12,159 bases of DNA from PWPS01 sp964573145 (GTDB lineage: Bacteria; Patescibacteriota; Minisyncoccia; Minisyncoccales; PWPS01): positions 1 to 12,159 of the forward strand of contig CAZNIM010000023.1 in NCBI GenBank assembly GCA_964573145.1, written 5' to 3'. The position numbers and the translations under genes are program-made. The notes beneath the pieces are model-generated. The model was given only the letters and a program-made list of their open reading frames with translations, was not told where the DNA came from and searched no databases. Shown in pieces: positions 6,132 to 12,159 of the stretch. How positions within the stretch are numbered: position 1 is the first letter of the stretch; every line of letters starts with the position of its first letter.

Positions 6132-6160
6132 ATTCTATCTTTTTTATTGAAAGTTTTCAA
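6132..6160 (-). promoter_or_regulatory. ftsA promoter, TTGAAA-17-TAGAAT
   Basis: TTGAAA (6160-6155) and TAGAAT (6137-6132) are separated by 17 bp on the minus strand. The predicted start is near 6125, giving a leader of about 29 nt. The -35 hexamer includes the TGA stop of ybeY. It would allow ftsA-ftsZ to be expressed independently of the upstream translation genes. Confidence 0.6.
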
Positions 6161-6528
6161 CCGGATAAGATTTCATCTTCCTTTTTCTTCATCCGCGCTT
6201 CTTGCTCGTCATTTTGGTGATCGTAACCCAAAAGATGAAGAATTCCGTGAACCAAAACTCGATCCATCCGGTTTAAAAAATCATCTCCGAATTCTTCTTT
6301 TACGACTTGGGGGCAAATTAACACTTCTCCCAAACCGGGGCCGGCTTTGAAAGAAAGAACGTCGGTCGGATCTTTCTTTTTTCTGTAGCGAGAATTAAGG
6401 TCGGCAATCTCGTCGGCAGGCAAAAAAGCGACCGAAAGCTCCTCTTTTTCAGGAGCCGCTTTACGAGCCAACTCGGCAAATCTGTCTATCGGAAGTTCAT
6501 AATCGGTCCGATTATTGAATTCGACCAT
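6157..6528 (-). CDS. ybeY: Endoribonuclease YbeY (16S rRNA maturation, ribosome quality control)
   Basis: A 123-residue single-domain metalloprotein, slightly shorter than E. coli YbeY (155). The zinc-binding signature H-G-I-L-H-L-L-G-Y-D-H occupies residues 94-104, with ligands His94, His98 and His104. The upstream D-V-L-S-F segment (about 56-60) matches the conserved T-D-V-L-S-F-P region, and G-E-V-L-I-C around 67-72 matches G-D-I-x-I. It acts in 16S rRNA 3'-end processing and ribosome quality control. The start is 1 base after the rpsU stop, a pairing of two 30S-related genes. A C-terminal E/K-rich helix follows the motif. Confidence 0.95.
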   Translation of the reverse strand: MVEFNNRTDYELPIDRFAELARKAAPEKEELSVAFLPADEIADLNSRYRKKKDPTDVLSFKAGPGLGEVLICPQVVKEEFGDDFLNRMDRVLVHGILHLLGYDHQNDEQEARMKKKEDEILSG

Positions 6529-6529
6529 A

Positions 6530-6745
6530 TTAAATTTCGCCGAGCTTTCTTTTTCTGTCGTATTCTTTCTTAAGCTCTTTTCTTCTCAGAGCCTTCTTTT
6601 TCCTGGCCGTCTTGTTCAGCTTTTTACTGAAAAATCTTCTGCTTCTGGCTTCGTTGATTATTCCGGATTTTCTCACCTCACGATTGAAGCGATGAACTAT
6701 CCTGGAATTATTCTCTTTTACTCTTCTTTTTACTACTAATGGCAT
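6530..6745 (-). CDS. rpsU: 30S ribosomal protein bS21
   Basis: A 71-residue, very basic protein of the small ribosomal subunit. The N-terminus M-P-L-V-V-K-R-R-V-K-E-N-N and the R-x-F-x-R-E-V-R-K-S-G-I segment (about 19-29) match the bS21 core. The C-terminus is a long Lys/Arg-rich helix (K-K-A-L-R-R-K-E-L-K-K). I start at 6745 because the open frame to 6817 would add 24 residues overlapping the HIT gene that have no counterpart in the family. In E. coli bS21 lies near the anti-Shine-Dalgarno end of 16S rRNA. It is notable that the genes here lack Shine-Dalgarno motifs yet bS21 is kept. Confidence 0.92.
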   Translation of the reverse strand: MPLVVKRRVKENNSRIVHRFNREVRKSGIINEARSRRFFSKKLNKTARKKKALRRKELKKEYDRKRKLGEI

Positions 6746-6774
6746 TTTACTTTTTTTAACTTTTAATTCTACTT

Positions 6775-7125
6775 TTAGGGCATACCGGGGACATCCCTTT
6801 CGTCCTTTGATTTCCATCCTCCCAAAAGATGATAGTGAAGATGAAAAACTTCTTGTCCTCCTTCCTCCTTTACATTTACCGCCACCTTGTAACCGGTAAG
6901 GTCTTTCTTCTCGGCGACTTCTTTTATTTTATTCCACAAATGACCGACAAGCTCGATATCTTCTTCGGTAATATCATCGACCGTTTCGATGTGGCGCTTG
7001 GGAATTACCAAAACGTGAACCGGAGCGAGCGGTCTTATATTTTCAAAAGCGATAACCTTTTCATCTTCATAAACTATATCGGCTTCCGCTTTTTTATCGG
7101 CAATATCGCAAAAAATACAACTCAT
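6775..7125 (-). CDS. HIT family (histidine triad) hydrolase
   Basis: A 116-residue histidine triad protein, probably a nucleoside phosphoramidase of the HinT type. It shows M-S-C-I-F-C at the N-terminus (Cys3, Cys6), I-P-K-R-H-I at 41-46, and the catalytic triad H-L-H-Y-H-L-L at 95-101. Cys3, Cys6, His45 and the triad region fit the structural zinc site found in many bacterial HIT proteins. The start at 7125 overlaps the hisS stop (ATGA, 7125-7122). A longer frame reaches 7221, but those 32 residues are antiparallel-unrelated coding overlap with hisS and resemble no HIT sequence. It is co-transcribed with hisS; the biological substrate is unknown. Confidence 0.93.
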   Translation of the reverse strand: MSCIFCDIADKKAEADIVYEDEKVIAFENIRPLAPVHVLVIPKRHIETVDDITEEDIELVGHLWNKIKEVAEKKDLTGYKVAVNVKEEGGQEVFHLHYHLLGGWKSKDERDVPGMP

Positions 7126-8375
7126 AATCTTTTTTTCATCTCTTTTATTATGTCGGGTAAGGGAACGGTTTCTTGCTTCCCGGTCTTCATTTCTCTGATT
7201 ATGATCTCGTTCTTTATACACTCTTGTCGTCCTAAAATCAAGGTGTACTCGGCTCCCAGTTTGTCGGCTCTTGACATTTGACTCTTTAACGAATCTCTGC
7301 CCATCGATTCATAAACCGGAACTCCTTCTTGCCTGAACTCTTCGAAAAGTTCAAAAGCTTTCTTTTTGGCCGAAGTCCCCAATTGAGCTAAAAATATCTT
7401 CTTTTTCTCTTCTTCCACTTTGATCCCTTTATCGCGCATCAGTTCGACTACTCTTTCAACTCCGACAGCTCCTCCACAGGCGGGAGTCTCTCTTCCTCCG
7501 AGCTCTTCAACCAATCCGTCGTAACGACCTCCGCCACCCAGGGCCAAGTCGCCGTCAACGGCAAAAAATTCGAAGACCGTATTGGTATAGTAATCGAGTC
7601 CGCGAACCAGATGAGAATCGAGCTCATAAGGAATATCGAATTCATCTAAAAATTCCAAAACCTCTTTAAAGTCGGCCTTACACGCTTTGCAGAGATGGTC
7701 GATCATTTCGGGAGCTTTTCTTATTACCTTGCGACAACTTTCACTTTTACAATCAAGAACGCGCAAGGGGTTCTTTTCTATTCTGCGAGCGCAATCTTCA
7801 CAGATATCATCCTGATTTTTTAAATAAGACTTTAATTTTTTAACGTATTCGGGTCGACACTTTTGGTCTCCCAAATTATTAATTTTAACCACTACATCGA
7901 GGCCCAATTTTTGAAATATTCTGTAAAAAACAAGAATCATCTGACCGTCGAGAGCCGATGATTTTTTTCCCAAAAGCTCGAAGCCGAACTGATGAAATTG
8001 TCTAAAACGTCCCCTTTGCGGACGCTCATAGCGGAAAAATGGACCGAAGTAAAAGAATTTTACCGGTTGCGGTTTTTTGTAAAGATCATGCTCTATATAG
8101 GATCTGACTATCGGGGCGGTTCCTTCCGGCCGAAGAGCGATGCGGTCTTCCCCCTTGGTTTCAAAAACAAACATCTCTTTTTGAACGATGTCGGTTTCGT
8201 CTCCGACTCCGCGAGCAAAAAGAGCTTCTTCTTCTATTATCGGTGTTTCTATTTCTTGAAAATTATATATGTCGGCAACCTCGCGAGCGACTTCCCGTAC
8301 TCGGCGGAAATATCGTTGTTTTTTTCCAAAAATATCCTGTGTTCCGGTCGGTTTTTTAAACTCTTTATCGCTCAT
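7122..8375 (-). CDS. hisS: Histidyl-tRNA synthetase
   Basis: A 417-residue class II synthetase charging tRNA-His. The N-terminus has K-P-T-G-T-Q-D-I (motif 1 region begins after it). Motif 2 lies about 112-133 (F-F-R-Y-E-R-P-Q-R-G-R-F-R-Q-F-H). The histidine-specific loop L-V-R-G-L-D-Y-Y is at 256-263, G-G-G-G-R-Y-D-G-L at 280-288, and motif 3 with G-V-E-R around 305-308. The insertion between motif 2 and the HisA loop contains Cys192, Cys195, Cys209, Cys214, Cys229 and Cys232, likely metal-binding and known in many bacterial HisRS. The C-terminal anticodon-binding domain covers about 328-417. The start overlaps the end of lepB by 11 bases, and no Shine-Dalgarno motif precedes it. Confidence 0.97.
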   Translation of the reverse strand: MSDKEFKKPTGTQDIFGKKQRYFRRVREVAREVADIYNFQEIETPIIEEEALFARGVGDETDIVQKEMFVFETKGEDRIALRPEGTAPIVRSYIEHDLYKKPQPVKFFYFGPFFRYERPQRGRFRQFHQFGFELLGKKSSALDGQMILVFYRIFQKLGLDVVVKINNLGDQKCRPEYVKKLKSYLKNQDDICEDCARRIEKNPLRVLDCKSESCRKVIRKAPEMIDHLCKACKADFKEVLEFLDEFDIPYELDSHLVRGLDYYTNTVFEFFAVDGDLALGGGGRYDGLVEELGGRETPACGGAVGVERVVELMRDKGIKVEEEKKKIFLAQLGTSAKKKAFELFEEFRQEGVPVYESMGRDSLKSQMSRADKLGAEYTLILGRQECIKNEIIIREMKTGKQETVPLPDIIKEMKKRL

Positions 8376-8922
8376 AATTTACCATTAAAAAGGCTCCGGC
8401 CTTGGCAAAAGTTGAAAAGGGTGAGATTTGAATTCCCACTCTACCGATTATATTTTCTCTGGGAACCGATCCCCAGTTTCTGGAGTCGAGAGAGGCTCTT
8501 CGGTTATCACCCAAAACGAAATATTCTCCGGTCGAAAGCTCAACTTCAAAATCACCGGGAGTTTCTTCTTTAAGGTAATAATCTTCATTAAGGAGCCTCT
8601 TTTCTCCTTCTTCACTTACAATATAAATTATTCCTTCTTCCAAGATAACGGTTTCTTGAGGAAGGCCGATTATTCTTTTTATAAATCTTCTCTCCGGAGG
8701 TTGTGGAGAGTGAAAGACGATTACTTCTCCCCTTTCCGGTTCTCTTACTCGATAAGAAAACTGGTCAACTATCAAATAATCTCCTTGATAGTAATTGGGC
8801 TCCATCGAAGAACCCCTGACCAGGAAAGGTTGGAATAAGAAGACCCTCACCGGAATGACTATTATCGCGGCGAGGATAAGTGTCTTTACGACTTCTGAAA
8901 TAAAAACAAAAATATCTTTCAT
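8365..8922 (-). CDS. lepB: Signal peptidase I
   Basis: A 185-residue membrane-bound Ser/Lys protease that removes signal peptides from exported proteins. One N-terminal transmembrane segment covers about 10-30. The nucleophile is Ser39 in G-S-S-M-E-P, and the general base is Lys82 in R-F-I-K-R-I-I-G-L-P. The box E motif G-D-N-R-R-A-S-L-D-S-R appears near 138-148. The catalytic Lys makes this the ordinary bacterial (P-type) enzyme, not the SipW-like type with His. The short length, with a single membrane anchor, resembles Gram-positive enzymes. It heads the operon lepB-hisS-HIT-rpsU-ybeY and is transcribed from a promoter so close that the mRNA is almost leaderless. Confidence 0.96.
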   Translation of the reverse strand: MKDIFVFISEVVKTLILAAIIVIPVRVFLFQPFLVRGSSMEPNYYQGDYLIVDQFSYRVREPERGEVIVFHSPQPPERRFIKRIIGLPQETVILEEGIIYIVSEEGEKRLLNEDYYLKEETPGDFEVELSTGEYFVLGDNRRASLDSRNWGSVPRENIIGRVGIQISPFSTFAKAGAFLMVNYER

Positions 8923-8931
8923 ATCGGGATT

Positions 8932-8960
8932 ATTGTATCAAATTTAAGTTGATTTGACAA
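8932..8960 (-). promoter_or_regulatory. lepB operon promoter, TTGTCA-17-TACAAT, nearly leaderless
   Basis: TTGTCA (8960-8955), a 17-bp spacer and TACAAT (8937-8932) lie only 9 bases upstream of the lepB ATG at 8922. The expected transcription start (about 8925-8924) leaves a 5' leader of two or three bases. Confidence 0.7.
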
Positions 8961-9002
8961 CCCCGCAAGTGGAGGCGGTAGTCCGTTTTTTTTAAAAAAA
9001 TG

Positions 9003-9031
9003 TTGTCAGCTGAAAATATATGTATTATGAT
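9003..9031 (+). promoter_or_regulatory. Candidate pth promoter, TTGTCA-17-TATGAT
   Basis: TTGTCA (9003-9008) and TATGAT (9026-9031) are 17 bp apart. The predicted start is 9038-9039, exactly at the ATG at 9039. If used, it makes the pth mRNA leaderless and excludes the upstream ATGs at 9000, 9027 and 9030. Confidence 0.45.
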
Positions 9032-9584
9032 GAAATTAATGATAGTTGCAGGTTTGGGAAATCCGGGAAAAAAATATGAAGAGACCCGACACAATGTCGG
9101 CTTTATGGTGATTGACAAGATTAAAGAGAGAGGAGTTTTTCCGGAATTCAAAGCGGATAAAAAATTCAACGGACTGGTCTCCAAAAAAGGAGACGTTTTT
9201 CTTTTAAAACCCCAAACCTATATGAACAGATCCGGGGATGCGGTTTCCGGATTGGCGTCTTACTATAATATAGAAGCGAAAGAGATAATCATAATTCACG
9301 ATGATGCCGACTTTCCCCTGGGTAAGCTGAAAGTGGATAAAGAGCGCAGTTCGGGAGGTCATCGAGGAGTGAAATCGGTAATAAAAAGCTTATCGACAAA
9401 AGATTTCTGGAGAATTAGAGTGGGAATAAGAAACCGAACGGATAAAAAAGCGGGAGAGATAGCTCTGAAGACCTTCGGAAAAGACGAAAAGGAGCTTTTG
9501 GAAAAGGTAATCGACGCGGCAGTCGAAGAGGCTTTTTTGGCGATTGATTCCGAATTGGAGAAAAAGACGATTACCGTAAAATAA
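9030..9584 (+). CDS. pth: Peptidyl-tRNA hydrolase
   Basis: A 184-residue enzyme (with this start) that releases peptides from prematurely dropped peptidyl-tRNA. Key motifs are G-L-G-N-P-G (8-13), the catalytic His21 in R-H-N-V-G-F, P-Q-T-Y-M-N around 60, I-H-D-D (catalytic Asp) around 90, and S-S-G-G-H-R-G-V-K-S around 105-114. The frame is open to 9000, but homologs begin a few residues before V-x-G-L-G-N-P-G, so 9030 (M-K-L-M-I-V-A) or 9039 (M-I-V-A) is right; the candidate promoter favours 9039. It is divergent from lepB, and its 3' end overlaps the terminator tail of the minus-strand RNA at 9580-9819. Confidence 0.95.
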   Translation: MKLMIVAGLGNPGKKYEETRHNVGFMVIDKIKERGVFPEFKADKKFNGLVSKKGDVFLLKPQTYMNRSGDAVSGLASYYNIEAKEIIIIHDDADFPLGKLKVDKERSSGGHRGVKSVIKSLSTKDFWRIRVGIRNRTDKKAGEIALKTFGKDEKELLEKVIDAAVEEAFLAIDSELEKKTITVK

Positions 9585-9607
9585 AAACTCGACCGAAGTC
9601 GGTCAAG
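9578..9607 (-). terminator. Intrinsic terminator of the minus-strand structured RNA
   Basis: CTTGACCG (9607-9600) pairs with CGGTCGAG (9595-9588) across a 4-base loop and is followed by T5-A-T4 (9587-9578). One pair is G-U on this strand and would be C-A on the other. The other direction has no T-tract, so it terminates minus-strand transcription. The T-tract overlaps the last codons of pth. Confidence 0.8.
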
Positions 9608-9819
9608 CATTCCGATCCTTAAGCTTATCTACGAATCTTCGCCCGAAATCCGATAACGAACTCCGAACGAAGTACTTCCCGAAGGAAGCAGGTTCCAGAA
9701 CAAAAAAATAAAATAAAAGGAGGGATATAAGGAGGATTTTTGTTCCTTCTTTGTCTTGTCGGATTCTCAAAGAAAACCCGTCAAGATGAACCCTTCGTAG
9801 ATAAACTTAAAGATCAGCG
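9580..9819 (-). ncRNA. Unassigned structured non-coding RNA, about 240 nt
   Basis: The stretch between pth and topA holds an RNA gene with its own promoter (9825-9852) and terminator. P1 is a 22-bp helix joining both ends (9815-9794 with 9635-9614, two G-U pairs). P2 is a hairpin at 9786-9754 (5 bp, A/A mismatch, 6 bp with one G-U, 9-base loop). P3 is 9746-9737 with 9706-9697 (10 bp, one G-U), enclosing a 30-base C/U-rich loop. P4 is a 7-bp hairpin at 9690-9673 with a C(UUCG)G tetraloop and one G-U. Every G-U pair would be an A-C mismatch on the plus strand, so the minus strand is the product. No tmRNA, RNase P or SRP core motifs were found. A 6S-like regulator is one option because of the end-to-end helix and large internal bubble, but that is weak. 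Confidence 0.75.
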
Positions 9820-9824
9820 TTTCT

Positions 9825-9852
9825 ATTATATTACATATTTTTTAATTGTCAA
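9825..9852 (-). promoter_or_regulatory. Strong promoter of the structured RNA, TTGACA-16-TATAAT
   Basis: Both hexamers are perfect consensus: TTGACA (9852-9847) and TATAAT (9830-9825), 16 bp apart, with an AT-rich spacer. The predicted start is about 9820-9818, a few bases before the 5' strand of the closing helix. It is the best promoter match in the window, as expected for an abundant RNA. Confidence 0.8.
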
Positions 9853-9946
9853 GTCCTCTTTTGGATTTTAAGTTAAAAGTAGATTATTTGAACTGAAAAA
9901 GCAAGAGGATAAACTGGACTTTTTTAATCTTTTTAATTACTTTCCA

Positions 9947-9975
9947 TTTACAAAGCTCAATTTTAATGTTAGCAT
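9947..9975 (+). promoter_or_regulatory. Candidate topA promoter, TTTACA-17-TAGCAT
   Basis: TTTACA (9947-9952) and TAGCAT (9970-9975) with a 17-bp spacer predict a start near 9982 and a leader of about 34 nt. The surrounding stretch 9853-10015 is AT-rich and shows no other gene. A second, weaker candidate begins TTGAAC at 9888. Confidence 0.45.
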
Positions 9976-10015
9976 TTTTAAGCGAATTTTATTTTGATTT
10001 AACTCAAAAAAGAGC

Positions 10016-12159
10016 ATGAAACTGATATTAGTAGAATCTCCGACAAAATCAAAGACCTTGTCCGGCTTTTTGGGAAAAGATTACAAAATTCTTTCTACCA
10101 AAGGACATATCAGAGATTTACCACAGAAAAAACTGGGGGTCGATACCGATAATTTTGAACCGCAGTACGTAATTCCTTCTCGTCAAAAAAAGACGATTAA
10201 GGAGCTTAAAGACGAAGTTAAGAAAGCGGACGAAGTCATCTTGAGCACCGATCCGGACCGGGAAGGAGAAGCGATTTCATGGCACCTGAAAGAGGCTTTG
10301 GGGCTTAAAAATTACCAACGAGTCTCTTTTCACGAAATAACGAAAGAGGCAATTACGAAAGCGATAGAAAATCCCCGTGAGTTGGATGATGATTTGGTTA
10401 ACGCTCAACAAGCGAGAAGAATTCTCGACAGGCTGGTCGGTTACAAGCTGTCCCCTCTTTTATGGAAAAAGATTTATCGAGACTTTTCCCTTTCAGCGGG
10501 AAGAGTTCAGTCGGTAGCTTTGAGGTTAGTCGCCGAAAAAGAGAAAGAGATCAGAAGCTTTGTTCCCGAAACTTACTGGCTGATAAAAGCGGACTTGAAA
10601 AACGGTGGACCGGTTACCGCCAAATTAACCGAAATAGATGGAGAAAAGATAAAAAAGCCGGGTATTACCGATGAAAAAGTTTATCAGAAAGCAAAGAAAG
10701 ATTTGGAGAAAGAAAGCTATCGAGTAGCGGAAATTAAAAGAAGTGAGAAAAATAGAAACCCCTACCCGCCGTACACGACGAGTAGCTTGCAGCAAGACGC
10801 TTCGATAAGGTTGAATTATTCTTCAAAGTATACGATGCGATTGGCTCAAACCCTTTATGAAAAAGGGCTCATAACCTATCACCGAACCGACTCTTTCAGC
10901 TTGTCATCGGGATCAAAAAAGAAGGCGGAAAAGATAATAAAAGACAAGTGGGGTGATAAATATCACAAGAATCGAAACTTTAAGTCAAAAGGCAGAACTC
11001 AAGAAGCTCACGAAGCGATCAGGCCGACCGACCCGAACCTGAAAGAGATTAAGGGAAAAGCGCAAGAGAAAAAGCTTTACAAGTTGATAAGAAGCAGATT
11101 TTTGGCTTCGCAAATGGCACCGGCAAGAATAAAGAGAGGAAAACTTTCAATTGAGGCCGGAAATTATCTGCTTAAAGCGACCGGACAATCGGTTGTCTTC
11201 GACGGATTTATGAAAGCTTATTCGGTAAGAATGAAAGAGCAGAAATTACCCGAACTGAAAGAAGGAGAAAAGTTAACTCTTAAAAAGCTTGATTCGGAAG
11301 AAAAAGAGACATTGCCTCCTCCCCGCTACACCGAAGCTTCGCTGATTAAAGAATTGGAGAAAAACGAAATCGGAAGACCTTCTACTTACGCACCGACTTT
11401 GGCAACGATTCAAAGCAGAGGCTACGTAAAAAAGATGAAGAAAAAGCTGCACGCCACCGACATAGGAATAGTGGTCAGCAATATGTTGGTAAATCACTTT
11501 CCGGAGATAGTCGATATCGGATTTACGGCAAAGATGGAAAAGAAGTTGGATCAGGTAGCGGAAGGAAAAGAAGACTGGAAAGAGATGTTGGAAGAGTTTT
11601 ACGAGCCGTTCATAAAGAAGATCGAAGAGAAAGAGGAGTCGATGGAAAAGCAAAACATTTTGGAAGTTACCGATAAGGATTGCCCGACTTGTGATGATGG
11701 TAAGGTGGTTATAAAGCTGGGTAGAAACGGAAAATTTAAAGCTTGTAGCAACTTTCCCGATTGTGAATATACCGAACCGATGGAAGAAGAGAAAGAAGAA
11801 GTAAAAAAGATGAAAGAAGAGTTCGGAGAAAAGAAATGTAGTGAATGCGGGTCAAAGATGAATATGAAGCAAGGCAGGTACGGAATGTTTTGGGGTTGTA
11901 GTAATTATCCGGAGTGTAAAAATACCGAAAAATTGGAGGAAGACACCAAGGTGAAATGTCCCGAATGTAAAAAAGGAACACTAATTAAAAAGGTGAACAG
12001 AAGGGGTGGTATCTTTTGGGGTTGCAGTAATTATCCGAAATGTAAATTCGGCACCAATTACGAACCAACCGGCGAGAGATGCCCCGAATGTGATTCGATA
12101 GTGGTAAAGAAGAAAGGCAAAGAGGTGTGTTTGGATAAGAAGTGTAGCTACGAAAAATA
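10016..12159 (+). CDS. topA: DNA topoisomerase I (type IA), 3' end cut by the window
   Basis: 714 codons are visible, open to the last base. The enzyme relaxes negative supercoils by passing strands through a transient nick. The TOPRIM domain opens M-K-L-I-L-V-E-S-P-T-K, with the catalytic Glu7 and D-P-D-R-E at 79-83 for Mg2+. The nucleophile is Tyr288 in I-T-Y-H-R-T-D-S. The segment P-P-P-R-Y-T-E-A-S-L-I, then G-R-P-S-T-Y-A, belongs to the gate domains. Four C-terminal four-cysteine zinc ribbons start at Cys556, Cys608, Cys648 and Cys689, the first three with the C-S-N-x-P-x-C ending. A Glu/Lys-rich linker separates the first two. The fourth ribbon ends 5 codons before the edge and the last two bases are TA, so the natural stop may be right here. 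The ATG at 10016 gives the canonical N-terminus. Confidence 0.97.
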   Translation, partial: MKLILVESPTKSKTLSGFLGKDYKILSTKGHIRDLPQKKLGVDTDNFEPQYVIPSRQKKTIKELKDEVKKADEVILSTDPDREGEAISWHLKEALGLKNYQRVSFHEITKEAITKAIENPRELDDDLVNAQQARRILDRLVGYKLSPLLWKKIYRDFSLSAGRVQSVALRLVAEKEKEIRSFVPETYWLIKADLKNGGPVTAKLTEIDGEKIKKPGITDEKVYQKAKKDLEKESYRVAEIKRSEKNRNPYPPYTTSSLQQDASIRLNYSSKYTMRLAQTLYEKGLITYHRTDSFSLSSGSKKKAEKIIKDKWGDKYHKNRNFKSKGRTQEAHEAIRPTDPNLKEIKGKAQEKKLYKLIRSRFLASQMAPARIKRGKLSIEAGNYLLKATGQSVVFDGFMKAYSVRMKEQKLPELKEGEKLTLKKLDSEEKETLPPPRYTEASLIKELEKNEIGRPSTYAPTLATIQSRGYVKKMKKKLHATDIGIVVSNMLVNHFPEIVDIGFTAKMEKKLDQVAEGKEDWKEMLEEFYEPFIKKIEEKEESMEKQNILEVTDKDCPTCDDGKVVIKLGRNGKFKACSNFPDCEYTEPMEEEKEEVKKMKEEFGEKKCSECGSKMNMKQGRYGMFWGCSNYPECKNTEKLEEDTKVKCPECKKGTLIKKVNRRGGIFWGCSNYPKCKFGTNYEPTGERCPECDSIVVKKKGKEVCLDKKCSYEK

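Noticed and set aside
9673..9700. The plus strand contains GAAGGAAGCAGG, similar to the SRP RNA apical loop.
   Set aside because: The 5' half of the SRP loop (A-G-G) is missing, the tetraloop would be CGAA instead of GGAA, and strand-specific G-U pairs place the RNA on the minus strand.
9740..9871. A plus-strand 43-codon ORF starting TTG after AAGGAGG.
   Set aside because: It lies antisense to the structured RNA, reads against its promoter, has a non-ATG start and resembles nothing; the Shine-Dalgarno-like motif is the complement of the C/U-rich loop.

Overview
The window looks like a compact, moderately AT-rich bacterial chromosome segment, most consistent with a Patescibacteria/CPR-type organism. 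This is an inference from gene content, very tight packing, a near-absence of Shine-Dalgarno motifs before the genes, a minimal FtsZ and a strictly anaerobic class III ribonucleotide reductase; there is no marker here that fixes the lineage. TGA is used as an ordinary stop (FtsZ, YbeY, NrdG, HisS and the flavin reductase), so the code-25 lineages in which TGA encodes glycine are unlikely.

Left part (1-3942), all on the minus strand. A class III ribonucleotide reductase operon runs nrdD (3824-1806), a small separate glycyl-radical-loop protein (1800-1489), the radical SAM activase nrdG (1484-792) and an NADPH-dependent FMN reductase-like gene (795-289). The catalytic NrdD chain stops right after its zinc site and lacks the C-terminal R-I-x-G-Y glycyl radical loop. 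That loop lies on the next ORF, joined to a new cysteine-pair domain. Downstream is a promoter, a chain of three hairpins ending in a terminator-like structure, and the first 27 codons of a TasA/CalY-type secreted protein that runs off the left edge.

Middle part (3944-8922), also minus strand. This is a housekeeping run: lepB - hisS - HIT hydrolase - rpsU - ybeY, then ftsA - ftsZ from an internal promoter. It links protein export, tRNA charging, ribosome structure and maturation, and division. Genes overlap by 4 to 11 bases or are separated by a few bases. FtsZ ends at the last strand of its globular domain, with no linker and no C-terminal FtsA-binding peptide, although ftsA is directly upstream.

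Right part (8923-12159). The lepB and pth promoters diverge at 8932-9031 and both appear to give leaderless or nearly leaderless mRNAs. Convergent with pth, at 9819-9580 on the minus strand, is a strong candidate for a structured non-coding RNA of about 240 nt. It has a near-consensus promoter, a 22-bp helix joining its two ends, several internal hairpins including a C(UUCG)G loop, and an intrinsic terminator. Six G-U pairs in its helices would become A-C mismatches on the other strand, which fixes the coding strand. I could not assign it to a known family. topA follows on the plus strand and leaves the window close to its natural end, after four zinc ribbons.
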